NCBI RefSeq assembly: GCF_000293805.1
Contig: NZ_AMBZ01000004.1
Span: 455,001 to 519,000, forward strand
Direction: 5' to 3'
DNA from: Paenibacillus alvei DSM 29
GTDB taxonomy: Bacteria > Bacillota > Bacilli > Paenibacillales > Paenibacillaceae
DNA length: 64,000 nt
Within the stretch, counting starts at the first letter, position 1. Each line of letters begins with the position of its first letter. Position numbers and translations under genes: made by a program. Shown piece after piece: positions 9,939 through 20,314 of this stretch. The notes under the pieces are model-generated. The model was not told the origin of the DNA and did no database searches. It was given only the letters and a program-made list of their open reading frames with translations.

Positions 9939-12900
9939 GAACGAAAGTGAGATTCTGGACGATAAGCAGGATCTGGAGCTTGATTTGCTGGATTGGGTAT
10001 CGTCTCGTTCGGATGAGAATCAGGCATCGTCTACAGTAAGGGTGCTTCCAGGCAAGCCGAAAGGGAGCACCTGGACAGACGAGCAATGGCGCGCTGTCGT
10101 CGACGGGGGGCAAAATGTGCTTGTCGCTGCTGCGGCCGGTTCAGGGAAAACAGCTGTGCTCGTTGAACGCATCATCCGGACGATTCGTGATGAGGAGCAT
10201 CCTGTTCATGTCGATCAGCTGCTTGTCGCAACGTTTACAAAAGCGGCCGCATCTGAAATGAGAGAGCGGATTCGGCTTGCTCTGGAGCGGGAATTGGAGG
10301 CAAAGCCGGATTCAGAGCATCTTCGACGTCAGCTGGCGCTATTGAATCGTGCTTCCATCACAACGCTGCACTCCTTCTGCCTTGAAGTGATTCAACGTCA
10401 TTTCCAATCTGTGCAGCTTGATCCGGCTTTCCGGATTTCGAATGAAACCGAGACAGAGCTGCTGCGGCAGGATGTATTGGAAGAATTGTTCGAGCAGCGC
10501 TATGCAGACGGACACGTGGAGTTCAAGCGAATGGTTGATTGGTTCAGCGGAGAACGCAGCGATGAAGCTGCATTTCGCTTAGTTCAACAGCTGTATGACT
10601 TCTCGCGCAGCCACCCTTGGCCGGATGATTGGATGAAGGAAATGGCCGCTTCGTTCGAAGTGAAATCGGTGGACGAACTGGGTCGTACGCCTTGGGTGGC
10701 GAGCGTCATGCAGGATGCACGCTTGACCTTGAACGGAGTTGTAGAGCTGCTGCGGCAAGCGTATCGATTGTTGGATGCCCCTGGCGGACCTGAACCGTAT
10801 CGGGAGGCACTTATTCAGGAGCTGTCAGGAGCAGCGGCCTTGGCCGAGGCGGCTGAGAATGAACCGTGGGAGAAGCTGCATGCTTCATTTGATCTGCTGT
10901 CGTTTGGTCGATTGGCTGCGTGCCGGGGGGATAAGTATGATAAATCGCTGCAGGAGCAGGTAAAGCGTCTTCGCGATCAAGCAAAAGCTCGGCTTCAGCA
11001 GTTGCGGGACGAATTGTTTCGCAGAACTCCGGAGCAATTTTTGCAGGAACTGACTGTCATTGCACCAGTTATGCATACGCTCGCGGATGTCGTGATTGAA
11101 TTCGGCATACGCTTCGAGGAAGCCAAACGCAAAAAGGGATGGCTTGATTTTTCAGATTTGGAGCATTATTGCCTCCGCATTCTACGTGATCCGAGCTCGA
11201 CGCCGGATCACACCATTCCATCCGAAGCAGCCAGACAGTATGAAGAGCAGTACGTTGAAATTTTACTTGATGAATATCAGGATACCAATATGGTTCAGGA
11301 AGCGATTGTGAATCTGATTACGCGTTCCGGCGCAGGTAATCGCTTTATGGTTGGAGACGTGAAGCAAAGCATTTATCGCTTCCGTCTTGCTGAGCCAGGG
11401 CTGTTCCTGAGCAAATATGAATCGTATTCTTTAGACAGCAGCGAGCATAAGGGAATCCGTATTGACTTGGCGCGCAACTTCCGCAGCCGACAAGGGGTCG
11501 TCGATGCAGTCAATATGCTGTTCCGACAAATTATGAACGAGCGAGTCGCTGAGCTGAAATATGATGAGTCCGCTGAACTTGTATGCGGCGCTTCCTACCC
11601 GACGTTGGAGGATATCAGCGAGGAATTGCGCGCCGCTCAGCGGGAACCCGATAGCGAGCAGCTTGCAGAGCGCCAGAACTATGCAACCGAACTGGTATTG
11701 ATTGAGAAGGCGAGCGCAGGGGCAGACACGGAGGCTGCTGCAGATGAGAATGAGGATGAAGAGTCGGATATGGATGGATCCTCAGCGACTTCGCTTGACC
11801 CGGCTGAAATGGAAACAGCCCGCCTCGAAGCGAGGGCAATTGCAGGGAGAATCCGCAGACTGCTTGGGGATGAAGGGACAGAACCGTTTCTGGTCTACGA
11901 CAAGCACTTGAAGCGTATGCGTCCGGCGACGTATCGGGATATTGTGATATTGCTGCGAGCGACACAAGCCTGGGCGCCGCTCATGGTAGAGGAGCTTAGA
12001 TTGGAAGGCATTCCTGCATATGCCGAGTTTAATACGGGCTATTTCCAAGCTACCGAGGTTGAAGTTGTGTTGTCATTGCTTCGCGTGATTGATAATCCGC
12101 AGCAGGATATCCCGCTGGCGGCTGTTCTTCGCTCGCCTATCGTTGGACTTACGCCAGAAGAGCTAGCACATATTCGGCTTGTAGGGAAAGGAATCTCCTT
12201 CTATGACGCAGTATGCAGAACAGTGCAAGATGAGGGGGGAAAGCAAGCTGGAAACGATGCCTCAGAGGCTTTAGACCTGCAGGACAAGCTGTACCGCTTC
12301 CTATACAAGCTGGAGCATTGGCGAATAGCAGCTCGTCAAGGAAGTCTATCGCAGCTTATTTGGCAGCTGTACCGGGAAACAGGCTACTATGAATGGGTAG
12401 GTGGATTGGCAGGAGGCATGCAGCGCCAGGCCAATTTGCGTGCACTGTATGATCGGGCGCGTCAATACGAATCCTCCTCCATTCGCGGTTTGTTCCGTTT
12501 TCTTCGCTTTATTGATCGTATGCGCGACACAGGCGGGGACTTGGGAACTGCCCGCGCATTAGGGGAGCAAGAGGATGTTGTCCGGATTATGACCATCCAC
12601 AAAAGTAAAGGCTTGGAGTTCCCCATTGTTTTTGTTGCGGGACTATCGAAGCGTTTCAATCAACAAGATTTGAATTCTTCCTTTTTGGTGCACAAGCAGC
12701 TTGGCTTTGGGCCGAAGTTCGTTGATGAAGAGCTTCGAGTTTCTTATCCGACGCTGCCAAACTTGGCGATTCGCAGACAAATGAAGCTTGAGCTTCTCGC
12801 AGAGGAGATGCGTGTCTTATACGTCGCCTTGACACGGCCTAAGGAGAAGATGATTCTAATCGGCACCGTCAATGATCCAGAGAAGGCCATTCGCGAGTGG

Positions 12901-14256
12901 GGAGAGGCTCTTGATGTAGAATCCCTGCTGCTGCCTGATTACATGGTTGCGCGGGCACGTTCCTACATGGATTGGATCGGCCCGTCTGTCATTCGTCACA
13001 AGTCTGCTTCTGAATGGCGCCGCTATGCGGGACTTCCGAATCGCAATGGCGAATGCCTGTTGGAGGATCAATCGGAGTGGCGCCTGTCGATTATGTCCGC
13101 AGCAATTCTTGCTTCAGGCACCGCAATTGGCGGGATGGAACTGGATGAAGATAAGGCAGATCTGCTTGCAGCATTGGCGCGGCTGGAAGTGCAGGAGGAG
13201 ATGCCGGCAAGTGATTGGCAGGCAGTATTGGATGAACGCCTTAAATGGCGTGATCCGAATCGGATTGCTAGCCTGCTGCCCGCCAAGACATCGGTGACGG
13301 AAATGAAGCGGATGGCAGCATCAGAAGAATGGCCGGCTGATCAATGGGTTGCTGAGCCTGACACTGAGCTTTTACCTATGTTGGAAGAGATAGTGGAAGG
13401 CGGAGCTTCAATCGAAAATGCTCCATCCTTGGTGATACCGAAAGGGGACAGTGCATCCGCATCTTCTCCTGCTAACAGCGAAGAGGGATTCACCCTGCAT
13501 TTGCAACGCCCTAAATTCATGGAGGCAAGCAAGGTGACACCTGCGGAACGGGGAACCATGTATCATTTGCTCATGCAACATATGCCTCTTCATTCGGATG
13601 TAACAGTAGATACGGTTAGAGCTACGCTGCTGCACTTGGTTCAGCATCAATATATGTCTGATAAGCAGGCGGAAGCAATCGATCAGGCTGCGGTTGCTGG
13701 CTTTTTCCAAAGCGAGGTGGGCCGTCAATTGGTTCAGGCATCATGGGTGAAGCGGGAGCTTCCATTCAGCTATGGGCTGACGGCAGCTGAAGTGTACACA
13801 ATTGAGCTGACGAGACAGCTGCATTTCGGTTCTGGAAAATTGACGCTTGAGCAAGACAACATTGAGCCGGATTCTGTTGAGCAAGGGACACAGTCTGGAG
13901 AGGTTGATTCGGTAGAGATAGTGAAGGAAAACAGCCGCCAACAGGAGAAACAGTCAATCGAGCGCTTTGTCGCAACCTCCACCTTCGCGGCACGAGATGC
14001 TTCTGGCTTGCTTGACGAGGAGACGGTGCTCGTCCAAGGGGTCATTGATTGCATGTTCGAGTGGGAGGGACAGCTCGTGCTGCTTGACTATAAGACCGAT
14101 AAGGTGCTTGAGGATCGGGGCGGTCTGAAGGCCTTGACGGAGCACTATCGCTTCCAGTTGAATTTATACGCGCGCGCAATTGAGCAGATCTTCCATCGCC
14201 CAGTCGACCGCAAGGTGCTGTACTTTTTCGATGCAGGGCAGGCATGTGAACTGTAA
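9919..14256 (+). CDS. addA: helicase-exonuclease AddAB subunit AddA
   Basis: UvrD/Rep-type 3'-5' helicase with a C-terminal nuclease. Motifs in order: Q-motif WTDEQWRAV (about 52), Walker A AAAGSGKT (71-78), FSDLEHYCLRIL, Walker B ILLDEYQDTN (about 450), VGDVKQSIYRFR, TIHKSKGLEFPIVFVAGL, VLYVALTRPKEKM, and nuclease QGVIDCMFEWEGQLVLLDYKTDK near the end. At 1445 residues it is clearly longer than the usual 1230-1250. The extra length includes a roughly 50-residue N-terminal extension and two acidic, low-complexity inserts (about residues 600-635 and 1310-1350), both outside catalytic motifs. ATG 9919 lies inside the addB end with a GGAAGGAGGGG ribosome site. No frame break. Confidence 0.96.
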   Translation: MDQRENKNESEILDDKQDLELDLLDWVSSRSDENQASSTVRVLPGKPKGSTWTDEQWRAVVDGGQNVLVAAAAGSGKTAVLVERIIRTIRDEEHPVHVDQLLVATFTKAAASEMRERIRLALERELEAKPDSEHLRRQLALLNRASITTLHSFCLEVIQRHFQSVQLDPAFRISNETETELLRQDVLEELFEQRYADGHVEFKRMVDWFSGERSDEAAFRLVQQLYDFSRSHPWPDDWMKEMAASFEVKSVDELGRTPWVASVMQDARLTLNGVVELLRQAYRLLDAPGGPEPYREALIQELSGAAALAEAAENEPWEKLHASFDLLSFGRLAACRGDKYDKSLQEQVKRLRDQAKARLQQLRDELFRRTPEQFLQELTVIAPVMHTLADVVIEFGIRFEEAKRKKGWLDFSDLEHYCLRILRDPSSTPDHTIPSEAARQYEEQYVEILLDEYQDTNMVQEAIVNLITRSGAGNRFMVGDVKQSIYRFRLAEPGLFLSKYESYSLDSSEHKGIRIDLARNFRSRQGVVDAVNMLFRQIMNERVAELKYDESAELVCGASYPTLEDISEELRAAQREPDSEQLAERQNYATELVLIEKASAGADTEAAADENEDEESDMDGSSATSLDPAEMETARLEARAIAGRIRRLLGDEGTEPFLVYDKHLKRMRPATYRDIVILLRATQAWAPLMVEELRLEGIPAYAEFNTGYFQATEVEVVLSLLRVIDNPQQDIPLAAVLRSPIVGLTPEELAHIRLVGKGISFYDAVCRTVQDEGGKQAGNDASEALDLQDKLYRFLYKLEHWRIAARQGSLSQLIWQLYRETGYYEWVGGLAGGMQRQANLRALYDRARQYESSSIRGLFRFLRFIDRMRDTGGDLGTARALGEQEDVVRIMTIHKSKGLEFPIVFVAGLSKRFNQQDLNSSFLVHKQLGFGPKFVDEELRVSYPTLPNLAIRRQMKLELLAEEMRVLYVALTRPKEKMILIGTVNDPEKAIREWGEALDVESLLLPDYMVARARSYMDWIGPSVIRHKSASEWRRYAGLPNRNGECLLEDQSEWRLSIMSAAILASGTAIGGMELDEDKADLLAALARLEVQEEMPASDWQAVLDERLKWRDPNRIASLLPAKTSVTEMKRMAASEEWPADQWVAEPDTELLPMLEEIVEGGASIENAPSLVIPKGDSASASSPANSEEGFTLHLQRPKFMEASKVTPAERGTMYHLLMQHMPLHSDVTVDTVRATLLHLVQHQYMSDKQAEAIDQAAVAGFFQSEVGRQLVQASWVKRELPFSYGLTAAEVYTIELTRQLHFGSGKLTLEQDNIEPDSVEQGTQSGEVDSVEIVKENSRQQEKQSIERFVATSTFAARDASGLLDEETVLVQGVIDCMFEWEGQLVLLDYKTDKVLEDRGGLKALTEHYRFQLNLYARAIEQIFHRPVDRKVLYFFDAGQACEL

Positions 14257-14292
14257 TCAATTGTTATCGCAGATAGGGAAGGAGAGACAACC

Positions 14293-15492
14293 ATGCGTAT
14301 CTTGCATACGGCGGATTGGCACTTTGGGCGAACGCTGGAAGGGAGAAGCCGTCTGAATGAGCAGGCAGCTTTTGTTGATGAATTCGTGCAGCTCGCGGAT
14401 GAGGAGCAGGCAGACCTAATCTTGATCGCAGGAGACATATATGATTCAGTCAACCCGCCGGCAGCGGCAGAGCAACTGTTCTATGAGGCGGCTGCTAGAT
14501 TGTCGCGCAGCGGCCAGCGGCCGGTAGTGATTATATCCGGTAACCATGATCATCCAGATCGGCTGTCTGCGTCTGCACCGCTCGTTCATGAGCTTGGCGT
14601 AACGCTGATTGGGCAGCCAACTTTAGAAGCAGTTACAATCCATTGTGCCAGAACGGGGGAAGATGCAGTTATTGCAGGGCTGCCTTATCCGTCTGAGGCG
14701 CGATTGGGAGAACTGCTTACCTCTTCAAATGAAGAGCATGAGCTGCGCAGCGCATACAGTGCGAAAGTGGGTCAGCTGCTGCAGCGTCAGGCTATGCATT
14801 TCCGTCCATCCGCAGTGAATCTGATTATGAGTCATCTATATGTCCTTGGCGGATTGGAGACGGATTCTGAACGTCCTATTCAGGTAGGGGGAGCATATAC
14901 GGTCGATCCAAGTGTATTCGCCTGTTTGGGGGCTCCTGCAGCGCCGCAGTATAGTGCGCTCGGCCATTTGCATCGGCCGCAGGCAGTCAAGGGGCCTGGT
15001 GTAATTCGGTACAGCGGATCACCGCTCGGCTACAGCTTCTCTGAGGCTGGTCAGGCGAAGTCGGTAACTTTGCTCGATCTGGCTCCGGGCATGGAGGCTA
15101 TGCCGCAGGAGCGATTCCTGTCTTCGGGCAAGCCGCTCATAGAATGGAATGTGCGCGGCGGATATGAAGAAGTGCTCCGTTGGATTGAGGAAGGTAGAGA
15201 TGCTGGGGCATGGCTGGACGTTCGTATTCATCTTACGGAAGCATTGACTATGGAACAAATTCAAAAGCTGCGCCGGATACATGAAGGGATCGTCAATATT
15301 CGTCCCATTTATCCAGAAATCGAACGAATAGCAGCAGAGGAAGGAAGGCGCAGTGAACTCCCTGTGCATGAACTGTTTCGGCGATTCTATGAACGTCAAA
15401 CTGGGGGAGCCAAGCCCGACGATGCACTGGTTGACTGTTTCCTGGAATTGATTGGAGAAGACGGATTGGAGAAGGAAGGTGAAGGCGCGTGA
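14293..15492 (+). CDS. sbcD: exonuclease SbcCD subunit D
   Basis: Mre11-type calcineurin-like phosphoesterase that, with SbcC, cuts DNA hairpins and blocked ends. It is 399 residues. Metal-binding motifs: ILHTADWHFG (residues 3-12), LIAGDIYD, ISGNHDH, and later GHLHRPQ. The C-terminal part is the SbcD cap. The start ATG follows GGAAGGAGAG. It comes 36 bases after addA, and its stop overlaps the sbcC GTG start in a GTGA junction, which implies coupled translation. The grouping with addAB makes one operon for DNA-end processing, as in B. subtilis. Confidence 0.95.
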   Translation: MRILHTADWHFGRTLEGRSRLNEQAAFVDEFVQLADEEQADLILIAGDIYDSVNPPAAAEQLFYEAAARLSRSGQRPVVIISGNHDHPDRLSASAPLVHELGVTLIGQPTLEAVTIHCARTGEDAVIAGLPYPSEARLGELLTSSNEEHELRSAYSAKVGQLLQRQAMHFRPSAVNLIMSHLYVLGGLETDSERPIQVGGAYTVDPSVFACLGAPAAPQYSALGHLHRPQAVKGPGVIRYSGSPLGYSFSEAGQAKSVTLLDLAPGMEAMPQERFLSSGKPLIEWNVRGGYEEVLRWIEEGRDAGAWLDVRIHLTEALTMEQIQKLRRIHEGIVNIRPIYPEIERIAAEEGRRSELPVHELFRRFYERQTGGAKPDDALVDCFLELIGEDGLEKEGEGA

Positions 15493-18400
15493 AGCCAATC
15501 GAGCTGAAGCTTGCAGGATTGCAAAGCTATCGAGAAGAGCAGTGCCTCGACTTCCGGACACTGTGCGAAACCGGACTATTCGGCATATTTGGCCCGACAG
15601 GAAGCGGCAAATCCACAATATTAGATGCGATGACGCTTGCGCTGTACGGGAAGGTGGAGCGAGCAACCAATGGTACACAGGGCATTTTGAATCAGGCGGA
15701 AAATCAATTGTCTGTGGCTTTTACGTTTGAGTTGAACGGTGCCGGTGAACATAGAATGTTCCGCGTTGAGCGGAGATTCAAGCGTACAGGCGATATAACG
15801 GTCAGCAATACGGTCAGTCGATTTGTCGAGATAACATCGGAAGGTGATGTTGTCTTGGCTGATAAGCTGGCTGAGGTGACACGCTGTGTAGAGCAGCACA
15901 TTGGGTTGAAAATGGATGATTTTACTAGGGCAGTCGTCCTTCCGCAAGGGAAGTTCGCAGAATTTTTGTCGCTCAAGGGAAGCGATAGAAGGCAAATGCT
16001 TCAGCGCCTCTTCTCGCTCGAAAAATATGGAGACGAGCTTTCCGCACGTATTTCCCGCCGAGCGAAGGCAGCCGAAGCTGAGCTAATGGCTTATTCGGCT
16101 GAGCAGCAGGGCTTGGGGGATGCGTCGAAGGAGGCTTTGGCTCTGGCAGAGCAGGTGCTGACTGAAGCGTCCCTGCATGCTGAGCAAGCGAAGGAGGCGA
16201 AGTTAGCTGCTGATCGCCAATACCATGAGATGGCTGAACAGCGTGATCTCCAGCAGGAGCATGCGCGCATCTCCCTAAGAATGGCTGAACTACATGCTGA
16301 GGAGCCGATGCGTGCGGATGAAGAGTTAAAGCTGAAGCGAGCGAAAGAGGCAGAGCGGATTGCTCCCATGGCATTAGAAGCGGAGCAGTTGAATGTGAAG
16401 CAGAACATGGCTGAGGAGGAGCGTAAAGCGCATGAGGAACAAGCTCGTCTAGCAGTGTTTGCAGCAGAGAAAGCGATGTCCGATGCAGAGGAAGCCAAGA
16501 GGATTCAGGAACGCGAGGAACCGGAACTGCTGCGACGAAGCGAGCAGCTTCAGGAGGCCGTTCGCCTCCAGCATGAATGCGATCGTCTGCGCAAGGAGGA
16601 AGGCGAGTGGAAGCTCCGTATGGAGAACGCGCATGCGCGGTATACCGCTGCTGCCTTAGAAATAGAGCGATCAGAGCAGTTGGTGAAAAAGGCGGGGTAC
16701 GCCAAGAGGAGCTGCGGACAATACTTGCGGCTCATCTTAAATCGTCAGAGGAGCAGGAGCAGTTCCATCAAGCCGTATCTCACTATGATAAGATTTCGTT
16801 CATGGGGGAGCGTTGTAAGGAGCTCGAGCATACTCGGGTCAAGCATGAATCGCAGACGAATGCAGTCCTCCACAAACTCCAAGACAAGCTGGGAGAGCTG
16901 CTGACAGCTGCCGGGGCGATTCGGAACAATATGGAAGATGGGCTGCCAGCAAGGACAGATTGGAGACGAATTCGGGAGCAATTGTCACGGCTCTTGGAGA
17001 AAATTGATTCAGCAATGGAGCAAGAGCGTCAAAGCCAGTGGAAGGAAGCGGCGGAGCGGATGGCGGTTCAGCTCGCATCTTCATTGGCGCCTTCCAAACC
17101 TTGTCCGGTGTGTGGATCGAAGGATCATCCAGCTCCTGCCCATAAGGAAGGAAGCGCGGAGCTCGCTGTTGATGGAAATGAGCGCTGGCAGCAATGGGAG
17201 CAACTGAAGAACTTGTCCAGCCGATTATTGCTGGAGGCGGATACTGAAGCAGCACGCAGCCGTGAACAGTTCGCATCCTGGATGAACCGGCTTCAGGAAG
17301 TGTCTGAACGAGCGTCGCAGCTGATGCAAGCACATTTGTCGAGGGCTGCTGAAGAAGGCGGAGCGGATACGGTTCAATTTCCGTGGAGAGACTCGATAAT
17401 CGAGCTTGCTGCTGCACAGTCATTCACGAAAGACGGAGAGATATGGTTCGATGGCAAATCAGAGGGTTCAACGGTTGTAGAACATGCGCAGTTCCATTCA
17501 GCAGCAGGATTGTCTTCGCCCGAGGAAGTAGTGATAAACGACTTGTCTGTAGTGAGAGCGGAATTGAAGTCTCTGCAGCATGACATGCAATCCTATATTC
17601 AGCATACTCGAGAAATGGAAGGGCATATGGATCAGTTGCTGAAGGATGCTGAAGGCAAGCAGTGGGAGCTTCAGCAGCTGTCGTTAAGCTATCAATCGGC
17701 CGAGGCATCCTTGCGAGAGGCGGATGGCGCGTGGAAGGAAGCCAAGGATGCACTTTTGAAACAGCGCGAGGCATGGAATGCTCGCTATGTGGCATTTCAA
17801 TGGGAATTCGAACAGATGGAGACCCTGCAGCAAGAATGGAATGCGAGAGAGGCCGTTGTCAGCGACTGTCGAGAACGTCTGGAGAAGAGCGCAGTATATT
17901 TGGAAGAAATGAAGGAACGCATCCTACAGTACACCCAGCAGCGACAAGCTGCGGAAGTGGAGCGCGTTAACGCACAAGCAGAGTGCAACGGTGTTACACG
18001 CATGCTGGCTGATTATGAGACACGCTTGAAGCCATGGCTGCAAGAGCAATCGCTTGAAGAGCTTGCAGCAGCAACGTCAGCACGTCTTGCTGAATTGCGC
18101 GAGATAGCAAAGCGCACAGCAGATGTGGCAGGTCGTGCTCGTGCAGCCAGCGAGGCTGCAGGACGCCAAGCGGCGATTGCTGCGCAGGCTTGGGCGAGTC
18201 TGTCTGAACAGGCATCAGTGAGCAGCCAGCGACTTCAAGAACAGTTGGAGAAATCTTCATTCGTAGATGTTGCGGAGGTACATGCTGCTAGAATGGCAGA
18301 AGAGCTTGTTGAGAAAGTGGAGAAAGACTTGATAAGCTACAAGGAAGAAGTTCGAGACGTCACTTCCCAGTTGAATCGATTGCAGCAGCGAATAGGAGCT

Positions 18401-19087
18401 TCGTTCGTTACCGATGAACAATGGATCGCTTGCAGCGAACAGAAAGAAGCAGCCGAAGCAGCCGCTGAAACCGCACTTGCCGGCAAGGCTAAGGCAGAGC
18501 GGGATGCTGAGCAATTAAGAAGCAAGCATGCGCGTTGGACGGAGCTTGAAGAAGCGCGTTCACGCACGGAGGAATATGCTGGCCGGTTACATCAGCTGCA
18601 GTCGGTATTCAGAGGCAATGCCTTTGTTGAATTTATTGCGGAAGAACAGCTCATGCAAGTTAGCCGTGCCGCGTCAGAACGGTTGAAGTCGCTCACGAAG
18701 CAGCGCTATGCATTGGAAGTGGATTCTGGCGGAGGGTTCGTCATTCGCGACGATGGTAATGGAGGCATTCGCAGACCGGTATCTACGTTGTCCGGAGGCG
18801 AAACCTTCTTGACATCGCTAGCGTTGGCACTTGCACTTTCCTCGCAAATTCAATTGCGCGGCAAATATCCTTTGGAGTTCTTCTTCCTTGACGAAGGGTT
18901 CGGTACGCTTGATCCCGAACTGCTTGATACCGTCGTAACAGCACTGGAGAAACTGCATTCGGACCGCTTGTCTGTTGGGGTAATCAGCCATGTTCCAGAG
19001 CTGAGAGCGCGCTTGGCGAGAAAGCTGGCTGTACTACCGGCAGAGCAAGCAGGACAAGGATCGCGGATTGTGATGGAAATGAATTGA
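15489..19087 (+). pseudogene. sbcC: exonuclease SbcCD subunit C (Rad50-like ATPase), frame broken by one missing base
   Basis: SbcC is the Rad50-type SMC-like ATPase partner of SbcD. The N-terminal half (GTG 15489; Walker A FGPTGSGKSTILDAMTLALYGK) runs in one frame. Near 16686-16697 (A5 then G4) the coiled-coil reading moves to another frame, which continues through the zinc hook KPCPVCGSKDHPAP (about 17098), the signature LSGGETFLTSLALALALS and Walker B FFFLDEGFGTLD to the stop at 19087. Adding one base makes 1199 residues, a normal length. The full set of motifs on both sides and an otherwise intact operon argue for a sequence error rather than loss of function. I cannot tell which of the two runs lost the base. 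Confidence 0.9.
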
Positions 19088-19126
19088 AACGATGTGAAAT
19101 AGCTCACAGTAACAGTTTCAACAGGC

Positions 19127-19135
19127 TGTTATAAT
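19127..19135 (+). promoter_or_regulatory. extended -10 promoter for the possible ncRNA
   Basis: TG-T-TATAAT (19127-19135) is a textbook extended -10 element. No good -35 is seen 17 bases upstream, which extended -10 promoters can tolerate. Transcription would begin near 19142 and run into the structured stretch that ends in a T-tract at 19296. Confidence 0.5.
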
Positions 19136-19141
19136 ACAGAT

Positions 19142-19296
19142 AGCCGACATCTAATATTATTTGATTGCACCTCGGTGATCGTATTGTGTCTGCAAACAAT
19201 CGTGCTTTATGAAGGATAGGCGCAATGCTTGCAGAAACAGTATGCTCACAGCGCTGACGCGCTGCCCGCAAAGCGGGGTACGAGGTGCTCTTTTTT
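19142..19296 (+). ncRNA. possible free-standing structured RNA, unidentified
   Basis: This stretch sits between sbcC and a convergent gene and has no convincing ORF. GCACCTCG (19167-19174) pairs perfectly with CGAGGTGC (19281-19288), immediately followed by TCTTTTTT. Inside the closing stem are short hairpins: ATTGT/ACAAT, GCAA-tgc-TTGC, AGCGC-tgac-GCGCT (about 19251-19264) and CCCGC-aaa-GCGGG (about 19265-19277). With the extended -10 upstream, it resembles an independent transcript of about 155 nt with its own terminator. I could not match it to 6S RNA, SRP RNA, tmRNA or a riboswitch class I know. The downstream gene is on the other strand, so it is not a leader. Confidence 0.5.
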
Positions 19297-19354
19297 AGTA
19301 ATGTCACAATCCTAGTACCACAGCGTGTTGGCTATCAGTAGTTGAAATCGTAAG

Positions 19355-20105
19355 TTACAGGGCGGTAGCCATTAAGATGAATCGGTGCTGCTTCACCTCG
19401 AAAAATCCTTCGGTCTGTATCCGATTGTATATTTCATATAGCGGTTCTCGGTAGTAGATATCGAAATTAGGAACCTGCCAAGGAATGGCTTTCATGTAAT
19501 ATACGAGTGCCCCGATGTCGTAGAAGCGTTGTGCGGGATAGGCTTCATTGCTGTACTCAATTTTAAATCCGTTGTTTTCTAAGTCATCAACCGCCGATTG
19601 CAGGCACCAATCGTTATATTCCTCGTTTAGCGGAACGCCTAGCATCTCATTAATTTCCGTGCAATCCTGCCCGCCGACTTGTTGTGTCACGAATATACCA
19701 GAGTCTACAATTATTCTCCTAACTTCACGAGGGGAGTAGGAATCATGCTTGTTTATGATTAAGTCAAAACTTGCGCTATCAAGCGGCAGTTTATGATCGT
19801 CGTCGAATTCCACGACCTTGACTCCGAGCGGCTCGAGTCTCTGCTTCGCTATCGGAACATTGGGCGGGTAACCTTCTGTTGCTGCGATAAGCGGAGGGAA
19901 GGGAAGCAGCTTTGACAAAAATTCACCGCCGCCTGTCAAGCTCAGAAGAGGATTTTCTTATGAGAGGAATAATTATGCTCCCATATGACCAAGGAAGCAG
20001 TTCTTCTTGCATACGCCCCGTCGCTGAGATAAAGGGAAAATCCCATCCAGAAAAATGCTTATGCGTATCATTCAATAATTGTAAAAACGCAGTATTCTGT
20101 TGCAA
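19355..20105 (-). pseudogene. class I SAM-dependent methyltransferase, disrupted at motif I
   Basis: The N-terminal part (FSGWDFPFISATGRMQEE, then PWSYGSIIIPLIRKSSSELD) reads from a TTG near 20105, with AGGGG about 8 bases upstream, and stops near 19924. The remainder (GGGEFLSKLL, TEGYPPNVPIAKQRL, FDLIINKHDSY, QQVGGQD) reads in another frame to 19355. Family members carry a motif like LLDMGTGGGEFL at the junction; here about three or four residues (DMG and neighbours) are gone. The shift needs a loss of 2 modulo 3 bases, for example 8 or 11, so it is not the one-base homopolymer error seen elsewhere. Loss of the SAM-binding glycine motif suggests a dead gene. Substrate unknown. Confidence 0.7.
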
Positions 20106-20314
20106 AATTTGCATCCCCTAACAAAATGGAAAAAATTATGAACTTAATAAATATATCATAGTGACTCTTTTTCTGTGTTACCGATTTTGAACGAACATTT
20201 CACTGTCAGGAAATTGAAATGTAATTTTTTTGAACAAAGTTGCCTTTACATACACATTTAAGCCCATAGGCGAATACGATGTCGTAGCATGATCTTCCGT
20301 ATAAGGAGGCACTT

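Noticed and set aside
19104-19307. Minus-strand ORF across the possible ncRNA
   Set aside because: No ribosome site; the composition follows the RNA hairpins.
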